Shown here piece after piece: positions 17,506 through 27,060 of a stretch of 64,000 nt of DNA. The stretch's first letter is position 1. Each line of letters begins with the position of its first letter. Origin of the DNA: Rhizobium etli 8C-3. Its GTDB lineage: Bacteria > Pseudomonadota > Alphaproteobacteria > Rhizobiales > Rhizobiaceae. The stretch is from contig NZ_CP017244.1 of assembly GCF_001908375.1 (NCBI RefSeq), positions 1,674,001 through 1,738,000 of the forward strand. The letters are read 5' to 3'. The notes below the pieces were generated by a model. It was not told the origin of the DNA. It made no database searches and saw only the letters and a program-made list of their open reading frames with translations. Position numbers and translations under genes: made by a program.

Positions 17506-17791
17506 GGTTCCTCGTTATCGGGTTGTGTCTGTTGTTGCGGCGGGATTCCCAACTACTTTGGCGTGAGATTACTGGCGCAGCCAGGATTTGTCACTCCCTC
17601 GCCTGCACGCGTTGGCTCGACGACCAACGGCTGCAGTTTCAGTGAGAGAGCGCGGCCGTCTTTCTGCCCGCCAATTCTTCGCTGGACGAAGAACCGGGCA
17701 AGCACTTTTAGGACGACCGCCTGCTGGTCACTGCTGCTGACATTCGAGCGCATGCAAATGTGCCCCAAATATCATACTGTCTGTGATATTG

Positions 17792-17808
17792 TTGTTACCG
17801 CTTGTTAC
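17792..17808 (+). repeat. TTGTTAC direct repeat in aldolase promoter region
   Basis: TTGTTAC occurs at 17792-17798 and 17802-17808, a 10-bp period matching one helical turn. It lies about 120 bp before the aldolase start codon, where an activator or repressor would bind. Confidence 0.4.
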
Positions 17809-17843
17809 ATTCCTCCTCCTATGTCATTCTGCCCTTAACCGAT

Positions 17844-17870
17844 CGGGCGCGCCAACAGCCGGCGCGCCCG
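17844..17870. other. Perfect GC-rich inverted repeat in the aldolase leader
   Basis: CGGGCGCGCC (17844-17853) is perfectly complementary to GGCGCGCCCG (17861-17870) across a 7-nt loop. No T-run follows on either strand, so it is more likely an RNA structure in the 5' leader or a protein site than a terminator. Confidence 0.5.
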
Positions 17871-17926
17871 GGTCTACTTTCGACAGATGGCGTTCCGTAC
17901 GACCATCGATATGGGGAAAATCTTAG

Positions 17927-18991
17927 ATGGCACGCATCACGCTGAGGCAGCTGCTCGATCATGCTGCGGAGGAGGGCTACGGCGTTCCCGCTTTCAACAT
18001 CAACAACATGGAGCAGGCACTCGCCATCATGGAGGCGGCGGACGCGTCTCATGCACCGGTTATCATGCAGGCGTCGCGCGGAGCGCGCGCCTACGCCAAC
18101 GACATCATGCTGAAGCACATGATGGATGCCGTCGTCGAGATCTATCCGCATATTCCGGTCTGCGTACATCTCGATCACGGCAACGATCCGTCGAGCTGCA
18201 TGACGGCGATCCAGGCAGGCTTTACCTCGGTGATGATGGACGGTTCGCTGAAAGCGGATGCCAAGACGCCCGCTGACTGGGCATACAATGTCGGCGTCAC
18301 CAGGACGGTGACGGACATGGCGCATCTCGGCGGCATCTCGGTCGAGGGCGAACTCGGCGTGCTCGGCTCGCTGGAAACCGGCATGGGCGAGGCCGAGGAC
18401 GGCCATGGCGCTGAAGGCAAGCTGTCGCATGACCAGCTGCTGACAAACCCCGACGAGGCCGTCAACTTCGTGCGAGAAACCAAGGTCGACGCACTGGCGA
18501 TCGCCATGGGAACATCGCATGGTGCCTACAAATTTACCCGCCAGCCGGACGGATCCGTGCTGGCGATGAGCGTCATCGAAGAGATCCACCGCAAACTGCC
18601 GAATACGCATCTCGTCATGCACGGCTCGTCGTCAGTTCCGATCGAGCTGCAGGAGATCATCAACAAGTACGGCGGCCAGATGAAGCCGACATGGGGCGTG
18701 CCGGTCGAGGAAATCCAGCGCGGCATCAAGAATGGCGTGCGCAAGGTGAACATCGATACCGATGGCAGGATGGCGATGACCGGCCAGATCCGACGAGTGC
18801 TGCATGAGGATCCAAGCGAATTCGACCCGCGCAAGTATCTTAAGCCGGCGATGGCTGCGCTCAGCAAGCTCTGCAAGGAGCGCTTCGAACAGTTCGGCGC
18901 GGCCGGAATGGCAAGCCGGATTTCGCCACTTCCTGTGTCGGAAATGGCCAAGCGCTACAAATCCGGTTCGCTCGATCCGGTCTTTTCTTGA
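17927..18991 (+). CDS. fba: Class II fructose-bisphosphate aldolase (Calvin-cycle subtype)
   Basis: A 354-residue zinc-dependent aldolase. Key features are [13 protein letters not shown] with zinc-ligand His, the [16 protein letters not shown] region, [17 protein letters not shown] with a second His, [11 protein letters not shown] with a third, and [13 protein letters not shown] for phosphate binding. Length and motifs fit the CbbA/FbaA subtype. It reversibly cleaves fructose-1,6-bisphosphate, or related sugar phosphates, to dihydroxyacetone phosphate and an aldehyde. It ends 8 bp from the convergent end of a polyol operon, so it may supply that pathway or simply be central metabolism. Confidence 0.92.
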   Translation: MARITLRQLLDHAAEEGYGVPAFNINNMEQALAIMEAADASHAPVIMQASRGARAYANDIMLKHMMDAVVEIYPHIPVCVHLDHGNDPSSCMTAIQAGFTSVMMDGSLKADAKTPADWAYNVGVTRTVTDMAHLGGISVEGELGVLGSLETGMGEAEDGHGAEGKLSHDQLLTNPDEAVNFVRETKVDALAIAMGTSHGAYKFTRQPDGSVLAMSVIEEIHRKLPNTHLVMHGSSSVPIELQEIINKYGGQMKPTWGVPVEEIQRGIKNGVRKVNIDTDGRMAMTGQIRRVLHEDPSEFDPRKYLKPAMAALSKLCKERFEQFGAAGMASRISPLPVSEMAKRYKSGSLDPVFS

Positions 18992-18998
18992 GCTGAGC

Positions 18999-20744
18999 CT
19001 ATATTGACGCGGGGCGCTGTGCCTGCTTGGGCCCGGCGGCAGGCATCCTGCTTGCCAGCCTCTGGCCGTGAAATCTTTCAAGCTGGTCGACGACGTCGTC
19101 GATTTCACTTGCAATGCGTTCGCCGTTCCAGCCGAGCGCAGCCCCGGCGATGCCGGCGATTTCCCGCAATCCTTCGAGCTGCAATCGGCCTTCGATAGCA
19201 AGCGTCGTGCGCCGAAGGACGATATCTGAAAGGTGTACAACGAGTTCGTTTCGAGCAATCCAGTCGACTTCCTTGACGCTGTAGTGCTCCGCGCCCGTCA
19301 GCCGCTGTTCATCCGAATATGCCGACGAGAAAAAAAGAACGGCCGCAGCCGTCGTTCCGTAGCGGCCAAGCAGTTCCTCCACGCGCTCAAAAGATGCGCC
19401 TGTCCGCGCCGCGATATCCCTGATCCAGACGCTTCGTTGCTGCACATCCGTTGGGAAGGCCTTTCCACCTCCGATCGGCATGTAGCGGGTCGATTGCTTG
19501 CGACCATGCTGCAGGCGCGCGAGAAGCGCGTCGGCGACTTCCTCGGCAAAGCCGCGGAACGTGGTCCACTTTCCGCCGACCAGCGAGATGATCGGAAAAG
19601 GTCTACCTTCTTCCGGCTCCTTCGCCGGGGCGGAATGATCGCGACTGATCAGCCCCGGGGCGGTCGCGTTCGAGGCCGGCAGCGGGCGGATGCCGCTATA
19701 ACTGTAGACGATCTGATCACGATCGAAGCGAAGCGTCGGCAGCAGCGAGCGGAGGCTATCGAGGAAGTATTCGGTCTCCGGTTCCTCACAACGGACATTG
19801 TCCGGGTCGTCGGCAGGGATATCGGTGGAACCGACGAGCGCCATCCCGAGATAGCTGTAGACGAGGCAGATGCGCCCATCGTCAGCCTCGAAATAGATCA
19901 TGTGGCCGTTCAGGCTGCGAACCAGCTCGGGATGATCCATGAGAATGTGGGAACCCTTGGTACCGCCGATCAAGCGAGAGGGAGCGCCGAGTGCTCCATT
20001 GACCTGATCGATCCAGGGACCGGCGGCGTTCACAACCAGTTTGGGAGAGATTGCAAACTCGCCGCCATCCGGCCGCCTGAATGTCAAGCGCCCGCCGGAG
20101 ACTGCCGTAAGCGTCGTGAAATTGGCGGCAAGGCACCTCGCATTTGCCTCCAGCCCATCCATGACCAATTCGCACACGAGCCGCTCGGGCCTGCTGATCT
20201 TGGCGTCGTAATAAATTCCGCCGGCCACGATTGCCGGAGTGAGATGCGGCATTTCCTTGCGCGCCTTCTTTTTCAGGATCAGCCGATGGCGCGGCATGAC
20301 CTGGTCGCGTGACCCAAAGAAATCATAGAGCCTAAGCCCGATCTTGACGAGAATAGCCCCCCGGCTGCGCGGCGCGGTCTTGGAGCCAAACAGCGTGCGC
20401 AGCGCCGCCCAAATACCCCGTGTCCAGGAAAAGACAGGTATGAAAGTAGGCACCGGCTCGACACAATGGGGAGCGTTCTTCAGCAGCAAATTGCGCTCCA
20501 ACGTCGACTGGGCGACCAAGCCGAACTCGCCCGTCTCGAGATATTTGAGCCCGCCGTGAATAAGCCGCGATGGCGCAGCACTCGTCCCGGAGCCGAAATC
20601 GGCCTTGTCGACGATCATGCAATTGACGCCCTGGGCCGAAAGGTCGCGAAACAGTCCGGCACCGTTGATGCCCGCTCCGATGATCAAAACGTCAATATCG
20701 CCCTCTCCAAGGTTCGAGAAGCGCTGCTGCATGTCGGGTGTCAT
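18999..20744 (-). CDS. FAD-dependent polyol-phosphate (glycerol-3-phosphate-like) dehydrogenase
   Basis: A 581-residue GlpD-family flavoprotein. An N-terminal FAD site (DVLIIGAGINGAGLFRDLSAQG) is followed by GSGTSAAPSRLIHGGLKYLE, VVNAAGPWIDQV and FPIISLVGGKWTTFRGFAEEVADALL. The C-terminal GlpD helical domain is present. It is the last gene of the minus-strand operon, 22 bp after the FGGY kinase. It is a distinct paralogue of eryB elsewhere in the locus. It likely oxidises the phosphorylated polyol made by the neighbouring kinase, passing electrons to quinone. RBS AGGA precedes the ATG at 20744. Confidence 0.85.
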   Translation of the reverse strand: MTPDMQQRFSNLGEGDIDVLIIGAGINGAGLFRDLSAQGVNCMIVDKADFGSGTSAAPSRLIHGGLKYLETGEFGLVAQSTLERNLLLKNAPHCVEPVPTFIPVFSWTRGIWAALRTLFGSKTAPRSRGAILVKIGLRLYDFFGSRDQVMPRHRLILKKKARKEMPHLTPAIVAGGIYYDAKISRPERLVCELVMDGLEANARCLAANFTTLTAVSGGRLTFRRPDGGEFAISPKLVVNAAGPWIDQVNGALGAPSRLIGGTKGSHILMDHPELVRSLNGHMIYFEADDGRICLVYSYLGMALVGSTDIPADDPDNVRCEEPETEYFLDSLRSLLPTLRFDRDQIVYSYSGIRPLPASNATAPGLISRDHSAPAKEPEEGRPFPIISLVGGKWTTFRGFAEEVADALLARLQHGRKQSTRYMPIGGGKAFPTDVQQRSVWIRDIAARTGASFERVEELLGRYGTTAAAVLFFSSAYSDEQRLTGAEHYSVKEVDWIARNELVVHLSDIVLRRTTLAIEGRLQLEGLREIAGIAGAALGWNGERIASEIDDVVDQLERFHGQRLASRMPAAGPKQAQRPASI

Positions 20745-20766
20745 GATCTTGTCGTCCTAAATGGCA

Positions 20767-22317
20767 CTACATCTGTGCCGGAGGTCTGTCTCGTACCGAT
20801 TGCTCCGCCGCAAGGCCGGCAATTTTCGGCCAAAGGGGCATCATGGCCTCGGCGATCTGGCGGAAGACCCGGTAGCGTTTGTCGTAGTCCGCGCTGCGTG
20901 CCGCATCGGGCCGGCAGGTCTTCGCCAAGCGGGTAAAATCGCTGGGATCGCTTTGCGGATCAGCATAAACGCCGGCGCCCGATCCGGCGCAAAGAGCAGC
21001 ACCCCAGGCGGCAGCCTCATCCGTTTCGGTCACGGTCACCGGTAAACCGAGCACATCGGCAAACATCTGGACGACCAGCGGGTTGCGCGAGACACCACCG
21101 GCAAGCCTTGCCTCTTTCAATGCAAAGCCGTCGCCGAGTGCGTCGACATGAATGCGATGATTGAAAGCGATACCTTCAAGCACGGCCCGCAGCATGTCGC
21201 CTCGATCGTGCCAGCCGCCGAGACCGAAGAAGCCGGCACTTGCCGAAGCACCATAAGGCGAACCGAACAGGTAAGGATGGAAGAGCGCCGTCGATGGCCG
21301 ATCAAAAGCCGCGTCGATTTCCGACGCGAGCAAAGCGTGAATGGACCTGCCTTGCGCCTCGCCCTTCGTCCGCTCGCCGGCGCACAGCTTGTCGAGAAAC
21401 CAGTCGTAGTTCGCCGTCGATGCCGGCGAGATCGACATGTTGTTCCAGATGCCGGGCGCAATGCCATTGCGGCAGAACCAACGCCGGTCGACCCGCGGCA
21501 CCGACGATAGCGTCTCATTGATCGAATAGGTTCCGGCAATGACGGCGACGACGCCCTTGGCATAGCCGCCCGCTCCGAGCGCCGAGGCCGTGACGTCATG
21601 CAGCCCGGCAACGACCGGCGTTCCCTTTGCAAGGCCGGTCAAATGCGCCGCCTCACGTGTCACCCGCCCGACGATCTGATCAGAACGAGCGGCCGGCGGC
21701 AGAGCATGGACAAGCCCCTGCAGCCCAAAAAGCCTCAGCGCCTCGTGGCTGTATTCCTGCGTCTTTACATCGGTAAAGGAGGTACTTGCCTCGGTGCGGT
21801 CCGTACCGAGGATGCCGGTCAGGCAATATCGCAGCCAGTCCTTGCAGCTCAGGAAATGACCCATGCGTTTGAACCGGTCGGGTTCCATATCGCGGATCCA
21901 GGCAAGAAGTGTCGATGGTGCGGAGACATGCGGGATCTGCCCGGTGAGCTCGATGGCTTGGTCGGCGACATTGGCTTCCATCCATTGATCGACGATGGTG
22001 CCTGCCCGGCTATCCAGAGACAGGATGGCCCGGCCCAAAGGCATCCGATCATGGTCGAGCAGATAGATGCCATCCCCATGGGCCGTTGCGGCGATGCCCT
22101 GGATGTCGCTTGCCGGCCGATTGCTGAGGGTGATCGCCTCCCGAACCGCGTCTGCCGTCGCGCTCCACAATTCGTCCATGTCCCGCTCGATATGGCGGGC
22201 CTTTGGGATAAACTGCGTGACGCGGCGCCGGGCGACTGCGAGCGGCGTTCCGTCGATATCGAAGATGACAGCCTTGGTGACCGTCAGGCCACTATCGATC
22301 CCGAGCAGACTCGGCAT
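20767..22317 (-). CDS. FGGY-family carbohydrate kinase
   Basis: A 516-residue two-domain sugar kinase. FGGY_N starts SLLGIDSGLTVTKAVIFD (ATP-phosphate binding) and includes the substrate region ILSLDSRAG. FGGY_C contains GVVAVIAGTYSINE and the signature region EARLAGGVSRNPLVVQMFADVLGLPV. It most resembles the xylulose/L-xylulose (LyxK-like) subgroup, but the substrate is not certain. It lies between a DeoR regulator and a GlpD-like dehydrogenase in one operon with the erythritol importer genes, so its substrate is probably a polyol or ketose brought in by that system. Confidence 0.85.
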   Translation of the reverse strand: MPSLLGIDSGLTVTKAVIFDIDGTPLAVARRRVTQFIPKARHIERDMDELWSATADAVREAITLSNRPASDIQGIAATAHGDGIYLLDHDRMPLGRAILSLDSRAGTIVDQWMEANVADQAIELTGQIPHVSAPSTLLAWIRDMEPDRFKRMGHFLSCKDWLRYCLTGILGTDRTEASTSFTDVKTQEYSHEALRLFGLQGLVHALPPAARSDQIVGRVTREAAHLTGLAKGTPVVAGLHDVTASALGAGGYAKGVVAVIAGTYSINETLSSVPRVDRRWFCRNGIAPGIWNNMSISPASTANYDWFLDKLCAGERTKGEAQGRSIHALLASEIDAAFDRPSTALFHPYLFGSPYGASASAGFFGLGGWHDRGDMLRAVLEGIAFNHRIHVDALGDGFALKEARLAGGVSRNPLVVQMFADVLGLPVTVTETDEAAAWGAALCAGSGAGVYADPQSDPSDFTRLAKTCRPDAARSADYDKRYRVFRQIAEAMMPLWPKIAGLAAEQSVRDRPPAQM

Positions 22318-22354
22318 TCGCTTTTACCTCGCTACCAGCAACGGGCTTGTCCGC

Positions 22355-23197
22355 TCACGAGCGCCCTCCGGCGCCCTTGGCGATGACGACGTTGATATCT
22401 CGCGACCGCATGCGGTCGATGTGCACCGGCTGCGTCTTCTCGTCGACGATGACGACGTCGAACTCGTCCAGTGCCGCGAAACTGTGAAGCGCCCGCTGCT
22501 CGAACTTCGTGTGATCGGCAAGCAGGATGCGCTTGACGGAACAGTCGAACATCGCACGCTTGGTGTCGACCGTCTCCGGCGATTGGTGCAGCACGGTGCC
22601 GTCGCTGATCGCCGACATGGAGATGAACGCGACATCGGCCCTGAGACCCCTGATCTCGTTGATGGTCATGCGACCCATGAAGGCGTTACACCAGTTGTAA
22701 TACTGTCCGCCGAGCGCAAGCAGCGTCACGTCGCGCATGCCCTTCAGCGCATTCATGAGCGTCAGCGAATTGGTGATCGCCGTGACCGGCACTTTCGACG
22801 GCAGATGCGCCGCCATCTGTAGGACCGTGGTCGAATCATCGAAAAAAATGGCCTGGCCCGGCTCAACGAACTGCATCGCCGCTTCGGCGATCAGCTTCTT
22901 CTCCGCCGATTGGCGGTTCGCGCGATAGACCTCGCTTGATTCGATGAGATTGGTGGCAGCCGCAGTGACGATGCCCCGTGTCTTCCTGAAGAGACCACGG
23001 CTGACAAGTTCGTCCACGTCACGATGAGCAGTCATCAGGCTGATCCCGAAACGGTCGGTGAGGTCTTCTATCCGCATGGAACCTTCATTCATTACGGCCT
23101 CGGCAATCATGCGCCGGCGAGCGATCTGGCGCGTCTGGCGGCTGTCGCTCGTAAGCTGGTCCAACAGATCGTCGCCCTGGCTCGTCTTTTGTGTCAC
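22355..23197 (-). CDS. DeoR family transcriptional regulator
   Basis: A 280-residue regulator. The N-terminal helix-turn-helix (EDLTDRFGISLMTAHRDVDELVSRGLFRKTRG) is followed by a DeoRC sugar-phosphate-sensing domain (FFDDSTTVLQMAAHLP, VTAITNSLTLMNAL, LLALGGQYYNW). A GTG start at 23197 follows AAGGGTGACTT. It lies between the binding-protein gene (184 bp upstream, across a hairpin) and the kinase. It is a plausible repressor of this kinase/dehydrogenase module, sensing its phosphorylated sugar. It differs from eryR at 33.7 kb. Confidence 0.87.
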   Translation of the reverse strand: MTQKTSQGDDLLDQLTSDSRQTRQIARRRMIAEAVMNEGSMRIEDLTDRFGISLMTAHRDVDELVSRGLFRKTRGIVTAAATNLIESSEVYRANRQSAEKKLIAEAAMQFVEPGQAIFFDDSTTVLQMAAHLPSKVPVTAITNSLTLMNALKGMRDVTLLALGGQYYNWCNAFMGRMTINEIRGLRADVAFISMSAISDGTVLHQSPETVDTKRAMFDCSVKRILLADHTKFEQRALHSFAALDEFDVVIVDEKTQPVHIDRMRSRDINVVIAKGAGGRS

Positions 23198-23351
23198 AAG
23201 TCACCCTTGTCGCTGAACTTTGGATTCCAGCTTCGTACAGTGATTGCCGCCCCAAGGCAAAAGAGGCGACATGGCGGTTGCGGCCCGGCGGTTCCGGCCC
23301 CGAGTTCCGGGCATGAGAACGCCGAGCGGCCTGTGCCGCCGGCGCTGAATA

Positions 23352-23373
23352 GGGGCGCCTTTTCGAGCGCCCC
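23352..23373 (-). other. Intercistronic hairpin between eryG and the DeoR gene
   Basis: GGGGCGC (23352-23358) pairs with GCGCCCC (23367-23373) just past the binding-protein stop codon. There is no T-run on the minus strand, so it is more likely an mRNA-stabilising or partial-stop structure that keeps binding-protein mRNA high relative to the genes downstream. Confidence 0.5.
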
Positions 23374-23381
23374 TTCGACGA

Positions 23382-24329
23382 TTACTGCGACAAGACGAAC
23401 GGACCCGTGTACTTGTCCACATTGTCCTTGGTGATCAGCAGGCAATCGAAGAGCTGTTTTTCGCTCTTGGCACCGGTGTTGCCGGTCTTGATGATGCTGT
23501 CTGCCTGCTTCACCGCTTCTTCGGAGAATACAGCAACCGGCTGCAGGACGGTGTATTGGAGTTCACCCGCCTTGATGGCTGCAACAGCATCCGGAGAGCC
23601 GTCAAAGCCGCCGACCTTGATGTTGGCGAGCTTGCCGGCTTCCTTGAGAGCGGCGATTGCGCCCAGCGCCATTTCGTCGTTGCCAGAGATGACGCCGACG
23701 ATGTCAGGGTTTGCCTGCAGCATGGACTGCATCTTGTTATGGCCCTGAGTACGATCCCAGTTGGCGACTTCCTTGGCAGCCTTCTTCAGGTCCGGATATT
23801 GCGAAAGCACAGTCTCGTAGCCGTTTGAGCGGGTCGCGGCATTGTTGTCGGACGGTGCGCCGAACAGTTCGGCATAGTTGCCCTTGTCGCCGATAGCTTC
23901 GACCCATTGCTGGGCACCAAGTGCAGCACCTTGGGCGTTGTTGGAAACGAGCTGGGCCTTCGCAAGGCCTTCCTGGTTGATTTCCGCATTGACGAGAATG
24001 ACCGGAATGCCTGCGGCAACGGCCTTCTTCACCGCACCGACGGAACCGTCAGCATTCGCCGGATCGAGGATAATCGCAACGGACTTGTTGGTAATGGCCG
24101 TATCGATCAGGTTGCTTTCGGTGTTGGTATCTCCCTTGTGTGCGCTGACGGAGGCGGTATAGCCAAGCTTTTCGGCGGCGGCTTTGGCAACGTTGCCTTC
24201 GGTCAACCAGTAAGGGTTCGACGGGTCGTTGACGATGATCGTCATCATCCCAGCCGCCCAAGCCGAGCTTGCAAGAAGCGGTGCCACAGTGGCGGCGGCG
24301 AGAAGAATGCGCATGCCTTTTTTAAACAT
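23382..24329 (-). CDS. eryG: Erythritol-type sugar-binding periplasmic protein
   Basis: A 315-residue exported protein with a signal peptide ending SSAWAAG. The periplasmic binding protein type-1 fold is clear (MTIIVNDPSNPYWLTEGNVAKAAAEKLG, AIILDPANADGSVGAVKKAVAAG, VGVISGNDEMALGAIAALKEAG, GFDGSPDAVAAIKAGEL). The start at 24329 follows GGGAGAGAG. It comes after the ATPase and permease genes, the same order as rhizobial eryEFG, and the operon is divergent from eryABCD. The substrate assignment to erythritol rests on that context. Confidence 0.82.
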   Translation of the reverse strand: MFKKGMRILLAAATVAPLLASSAWAAGMMTIIVNDPSNPYWLTEGNVAKAAAEKLGYTASVSAHKGDTNTESNLIDTAITNKSVAIILDPANADGSVGAVKKAVAAGIPVILVNAEINQEGLAKAQLVSNNAQGAALGAQQWVEAIGDKGNYAELFGAPSDNNAATRSNGYETVLSQYPDLKKAAKEVANWDRTQGHNKMQSMLQANPDIVGVISGNDEMALGAIAALKEAGKLANIKVGGFDGSPDAVAAIKAGELQYTVLQPVAVFSEEAVKQADSIIKTGNTGAKSEKQLFDCLLITKDNVDKYTGPFVLSQ

Positions 24330-24439
24330 AGTCTCTCTCCCATTAGTGAGCTCAGTTATTGCCGGAGACCGGCGGTGCTTTCCCCAATCGGCCTTCATGG
24401 AATTCAGCCTGCCGTCGCGGATAAGTTCAGTCGCGGCCA

Positions 24440-25492
24440 TCAAGACGATTTGACCCGGCGGCCGTATTGGATGCTGTTCATGAGGACGGCAAGAACGATC
24501 ACCGCCCCGGTGAAGACGGTCTGCCAGTAGGCCGAGACGCCGATGATGACGAGGCCGTCCGAAAGGAAGCCTATGACGAAGGCCCCGAGCATGGTGCCGC
24601 GAACCGTACCGCGGCCGCCCGTCAGCGCCGCACCACCGATGACGACGGCTGCGATAGCCGTCAGTTCGTACGTGGTGCCGGCAGTTGGACCGGCGGAGGT
24701 CAGTTGCGACGACAGCACCAGGCCGGCGATCGCGGCACAGGCACCTGACAGCACATAGACGACGATCTTGACGCGCTTGACCGGAACACCCGAAAGGTCG
24801 GCCGCACGTTCGTTACCACCCGAGGCATAGAGCCAACGGCCGAAGGCCGTGCGGCTCAGCACGATGCCGCAGATGATTGCCAGAACCGCAAGCACGATCA
24901 CGCCGATCGGAATACCTCCGAGCCGGTTGAAGCCGAGCCAATCGAACCCGGTATTGCCGAGCTCCGGCCGGCCGCCGAGATTGTTGTAGGTCAGTCCATT
25001 GGTCATCAGAAGCGCAATACCGCGCGCGACATAGAGCACACCCAGCGAAGCGACGAAGGCCGGCACCTTGAGGTAAGCGATCAGCACGCCGTTGACGGCA
25101 CCCACCAACGCACCAAGCGCACATGTGATGACGACGACGGCCCAGACCGGCGGATAGAGGATGACACCAAAATAGCTGAGGGTGACGCCTTGCATCATGA
25201 AGCCGGCGATGCAGCCTGCAAGCCCCAGCGTCGAGCCCACCGACAGGTCGATGCCGCCGTTCAGGATCACCAGCAGCATGCCGATTGCCAAAATGCCAAA
25301 GATCGCCACGTGCGAGGCCATGATCAGGAAGTTGTTCAGCGTGAAATAATAGGGCGACAGGAACGAGAAGACTGTGATGATGACGATCAGCGCAAAGAAT
25401 GCCCGGCCTTCCAGGATGAGACGCACCACGTTGGTATTGCGCGACGGCCCGGAGGATACTGACTTTTTCTCGGCGATGTTTGTGACTGACAT
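24440..25492 (-). CDS. eryF: Erythritol-type sugar ABC transporter permease
   Basis: A 350-residue RbsC-family permease with about nine or ten membrane segments. Marks include NGGIDLSVGSTLGLAGCIAGF, SLGVLYVARGIALLMTNG, GGNERAADLSGVPVKRVK and AIAAVVIGGAALTGGRGTVRG. I use the ATG at 25492 (MSVTNIAEKKS); the longer open frame reaches into the ATPase gene and is not credible. It is 23 bp downstream of the ATPase gene and forms the channel for the EryG-bound polyol. Confidence 0.85.
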   Translation of the reverse strand: MSVTNIAEKKSVSSGPSRNTNVVRLILEGRAFFALIVIITVFSFLSPYYFTLNNFLIMASHVAIFGILAIGMLLVILNGGIDLSVGSTLGLAGCIAGFMMQGVTLSYFGVILYPPVWAVVVITCALGALVGAVNGVLIAYLKVPAFVASLGVLYVARGIALLMTNGLTYNNLGGRPELGNTGFDWLGFNRLGGIPIGVIVLAVLAIICGIVLSRTAFGRWLYASGGNERAADLSGVPVKRVKIVVYVLSGACAAIAGLVLSSQLTSAGPTAGTTYELTAIAAVVIGGAALTGGRGTVRGTMLGAFVIGFLSDGLVIIGVSAYWQTVFTGAVIVLAVLMNSIQYGRRVKSS

Positions 25493-25515
25493 ACTCAGTG
25501 CTCCATAGTTCCAGG

Positions 25516-27060
25516 CTAGTGCGCGACCACAGCTTCGCCGGAGGCGGCCATGATCTTTTCCTTGGTGACCTCCGAGCCAAACTCGGCCGATATCCTGCCG
25601 CGGTGCATGACGATGATGCGGTGGGCGATGCTCAGGCACTCATTGACTTCGGACGTCGAATAGATGACCGCCAGTCCCTGCCTGGCGCGCTCCGCGAGCA
25701 GCTTGAACACTTCGGCCTTGGCGCCGATATCGATCCCGCGGCTTGGCTCGTCGAGCAGGATCACCTTCGGTTGGGTTGCCAGCATCTTGCCGATCACAAC
25801 CTTCTGCTGATTGCCGCCGGACAGCGAGCCGATCGCCGCCGCGCCGCCATCGGTCTTTACATGCACCCGGCGGATAGCATCGTCGACGAGATCGCGTTCC
25901 CGTTGGCGGGAGGTGAACACCCCCTTCGTAAAGGCGCCGATGCTTGCAAGCGACAGATTGGATCCGACCGTCATCGTCTGGACCAGGCCATCGCGCTGAC
26001 GATCTTCGGGTACAAGGACGAGACCGCTGGCGATGCGCCCGGCGATGCTGAGCCCGCCGACGTCCTGGCCCTCGAGCAGGATCTTGCCGCCGCTCGAACG
26101 CAGCCGACCGGCGATGCATTCAAGCAGTTCCGTCCGCCCGGCCCCCATCAGCCCGTATATGCAGACGACCTCGCCAGTGCGCACCTGCATCGATAGACGG
26201 TCAACCGCATTGTAGACAGCGCCGGAAGGACCGGGAACGCTCAGGGTTTCAATGGAAAGTGCGACTGCGCCGAACTGATGGCCTTGCGGTGGATTGCCGA
26301 GGTCGAAGTTCTCGCCGACCATGTTGCGGACGATCCATTCGAGGTCGATATCCTTGCGCTCAGCATAGGCCGTCATGGTCCCGTCGCGAAGGACAACGGC
26401 GTGGTGGGTAATCTGCAGCGCCTCTTCCAGGTGATGCGAGATGTAGACGATCGAAACGCCCCGGCTGGTCAGGTCGTGGATGACTTTGAAAAGCACTTCG
26501 ACTTCGGTGGCGCTTAGCGCCGAGGTCGGTTCATCCATGATGAGGATACGCGAATTGACCGAAAGGGCGCGCGCGATCTCGACGATCTGCTGCTGGCCGA
26601 GGCGCAGATCCTCGATGGGCGTCAGCGGATCGATGTCTTCCTCGAGTTCTTCCATCAGCGCACGTGTCTGGCGCTCTTCCTCGGCGAAGTCGACAACGCC
26701 ACCATTGATGATCTCTCGACCCATGAAGATGTTGTCACGGACGCTGAGATTGGGTGCCAGGCTAAGCTCCTGATGAATGATAGAAATCCCGCACCCGCGC
26801 GCATGGGTCGACGATGCAAAGCTGATAGGCGAGCCGTCGAGGATGATCTCGCCGGAGCTAGGCTGCACGACCCCCGAAAGGATTTTCATCAACGTCGACT
26901 TGCCCGCGCCGTTCTCTCCGAACAAGGTCGTGACCTGGCCGCGATGGATGTCGAAGTTCACGCCTTTCAGGGCGTGAACATTTCCATAGGACTTGGCGAT
27001 ATTGCGAGCGGCAAGGACAACCTGGCCCCGGCTTGCGGAGTTGCATGGCGGCTGGCTCAT
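25516..27060 (-). CDS. eryE: Erythritol-type sugar ABC transporter ATP-binding protein
   Basis: A 514-residue double ABC ATPase of the RbsA type. The first half has Walker [10 protein letters not shown] and LILMDEPTSAL-type Walker B. The second has [27 protein letters not shown] and ILLDEPSRGIDIGAK. The start ATG overlaps the stop of the upstream DUF2291 gene by 4 bp (ATGA), showing translational coupling. It energises the importer in this operon. Confidence 0.87.
   Translation of the reverse strand: MSQPPCNSASRGQVVLAARNIAKSYGNVHALKGVNFDIHRGQVTTLFGENGAGKSTLMKILSGVVQPSSGEIILDGSPISFASSTHARGCGISIIHQELSLAPNLSVRDNIFMGREIINGGVVDFAEEERQTRALMEELEEDIDPLTPIEDLRLGQQQIVEIARALSVNSRILIMDEPTSALSATEVEVLFKVIHDLTSRGVSIVYISHHLEEALQITHHAVVLRDGTMTAYAERKDIDLEWIVRNMVGENFDLGNPPQGHQFGAVALSIETLSVPGPSGAVYNAVDRLSMQVRTGEVVCIYGLMGAGRTELLECIAGRLRSSGGKILLEGQDVGGLSIAGRIASGLVLVPEDRQRDGLVQTMTVGSNLSLASIGAFTKGVFTSRQRERDLVDDAIRRVHVKTDGGAAAIGSLSGGNQQKVVIGKMLATQPKVILLDEPSRGIDIGAKAEVFKLLAERARQGLAVIYSTSEVNECLSIAHRIIVMHRGRISAEFGSEVTKEKIMAASGEAVVAH

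Larger units (their letters stand above)
17506..17926. other. Intergenic region upstream of aldolase gene
   Basis: No protein gene was recognised. It holds the TTGTTAC direct repeat (17792-17808) and a strong GC hairpin (17844-17870) described separately, which sit in the likely promoter/leader of the aldolase gene. Confidence 0.5.
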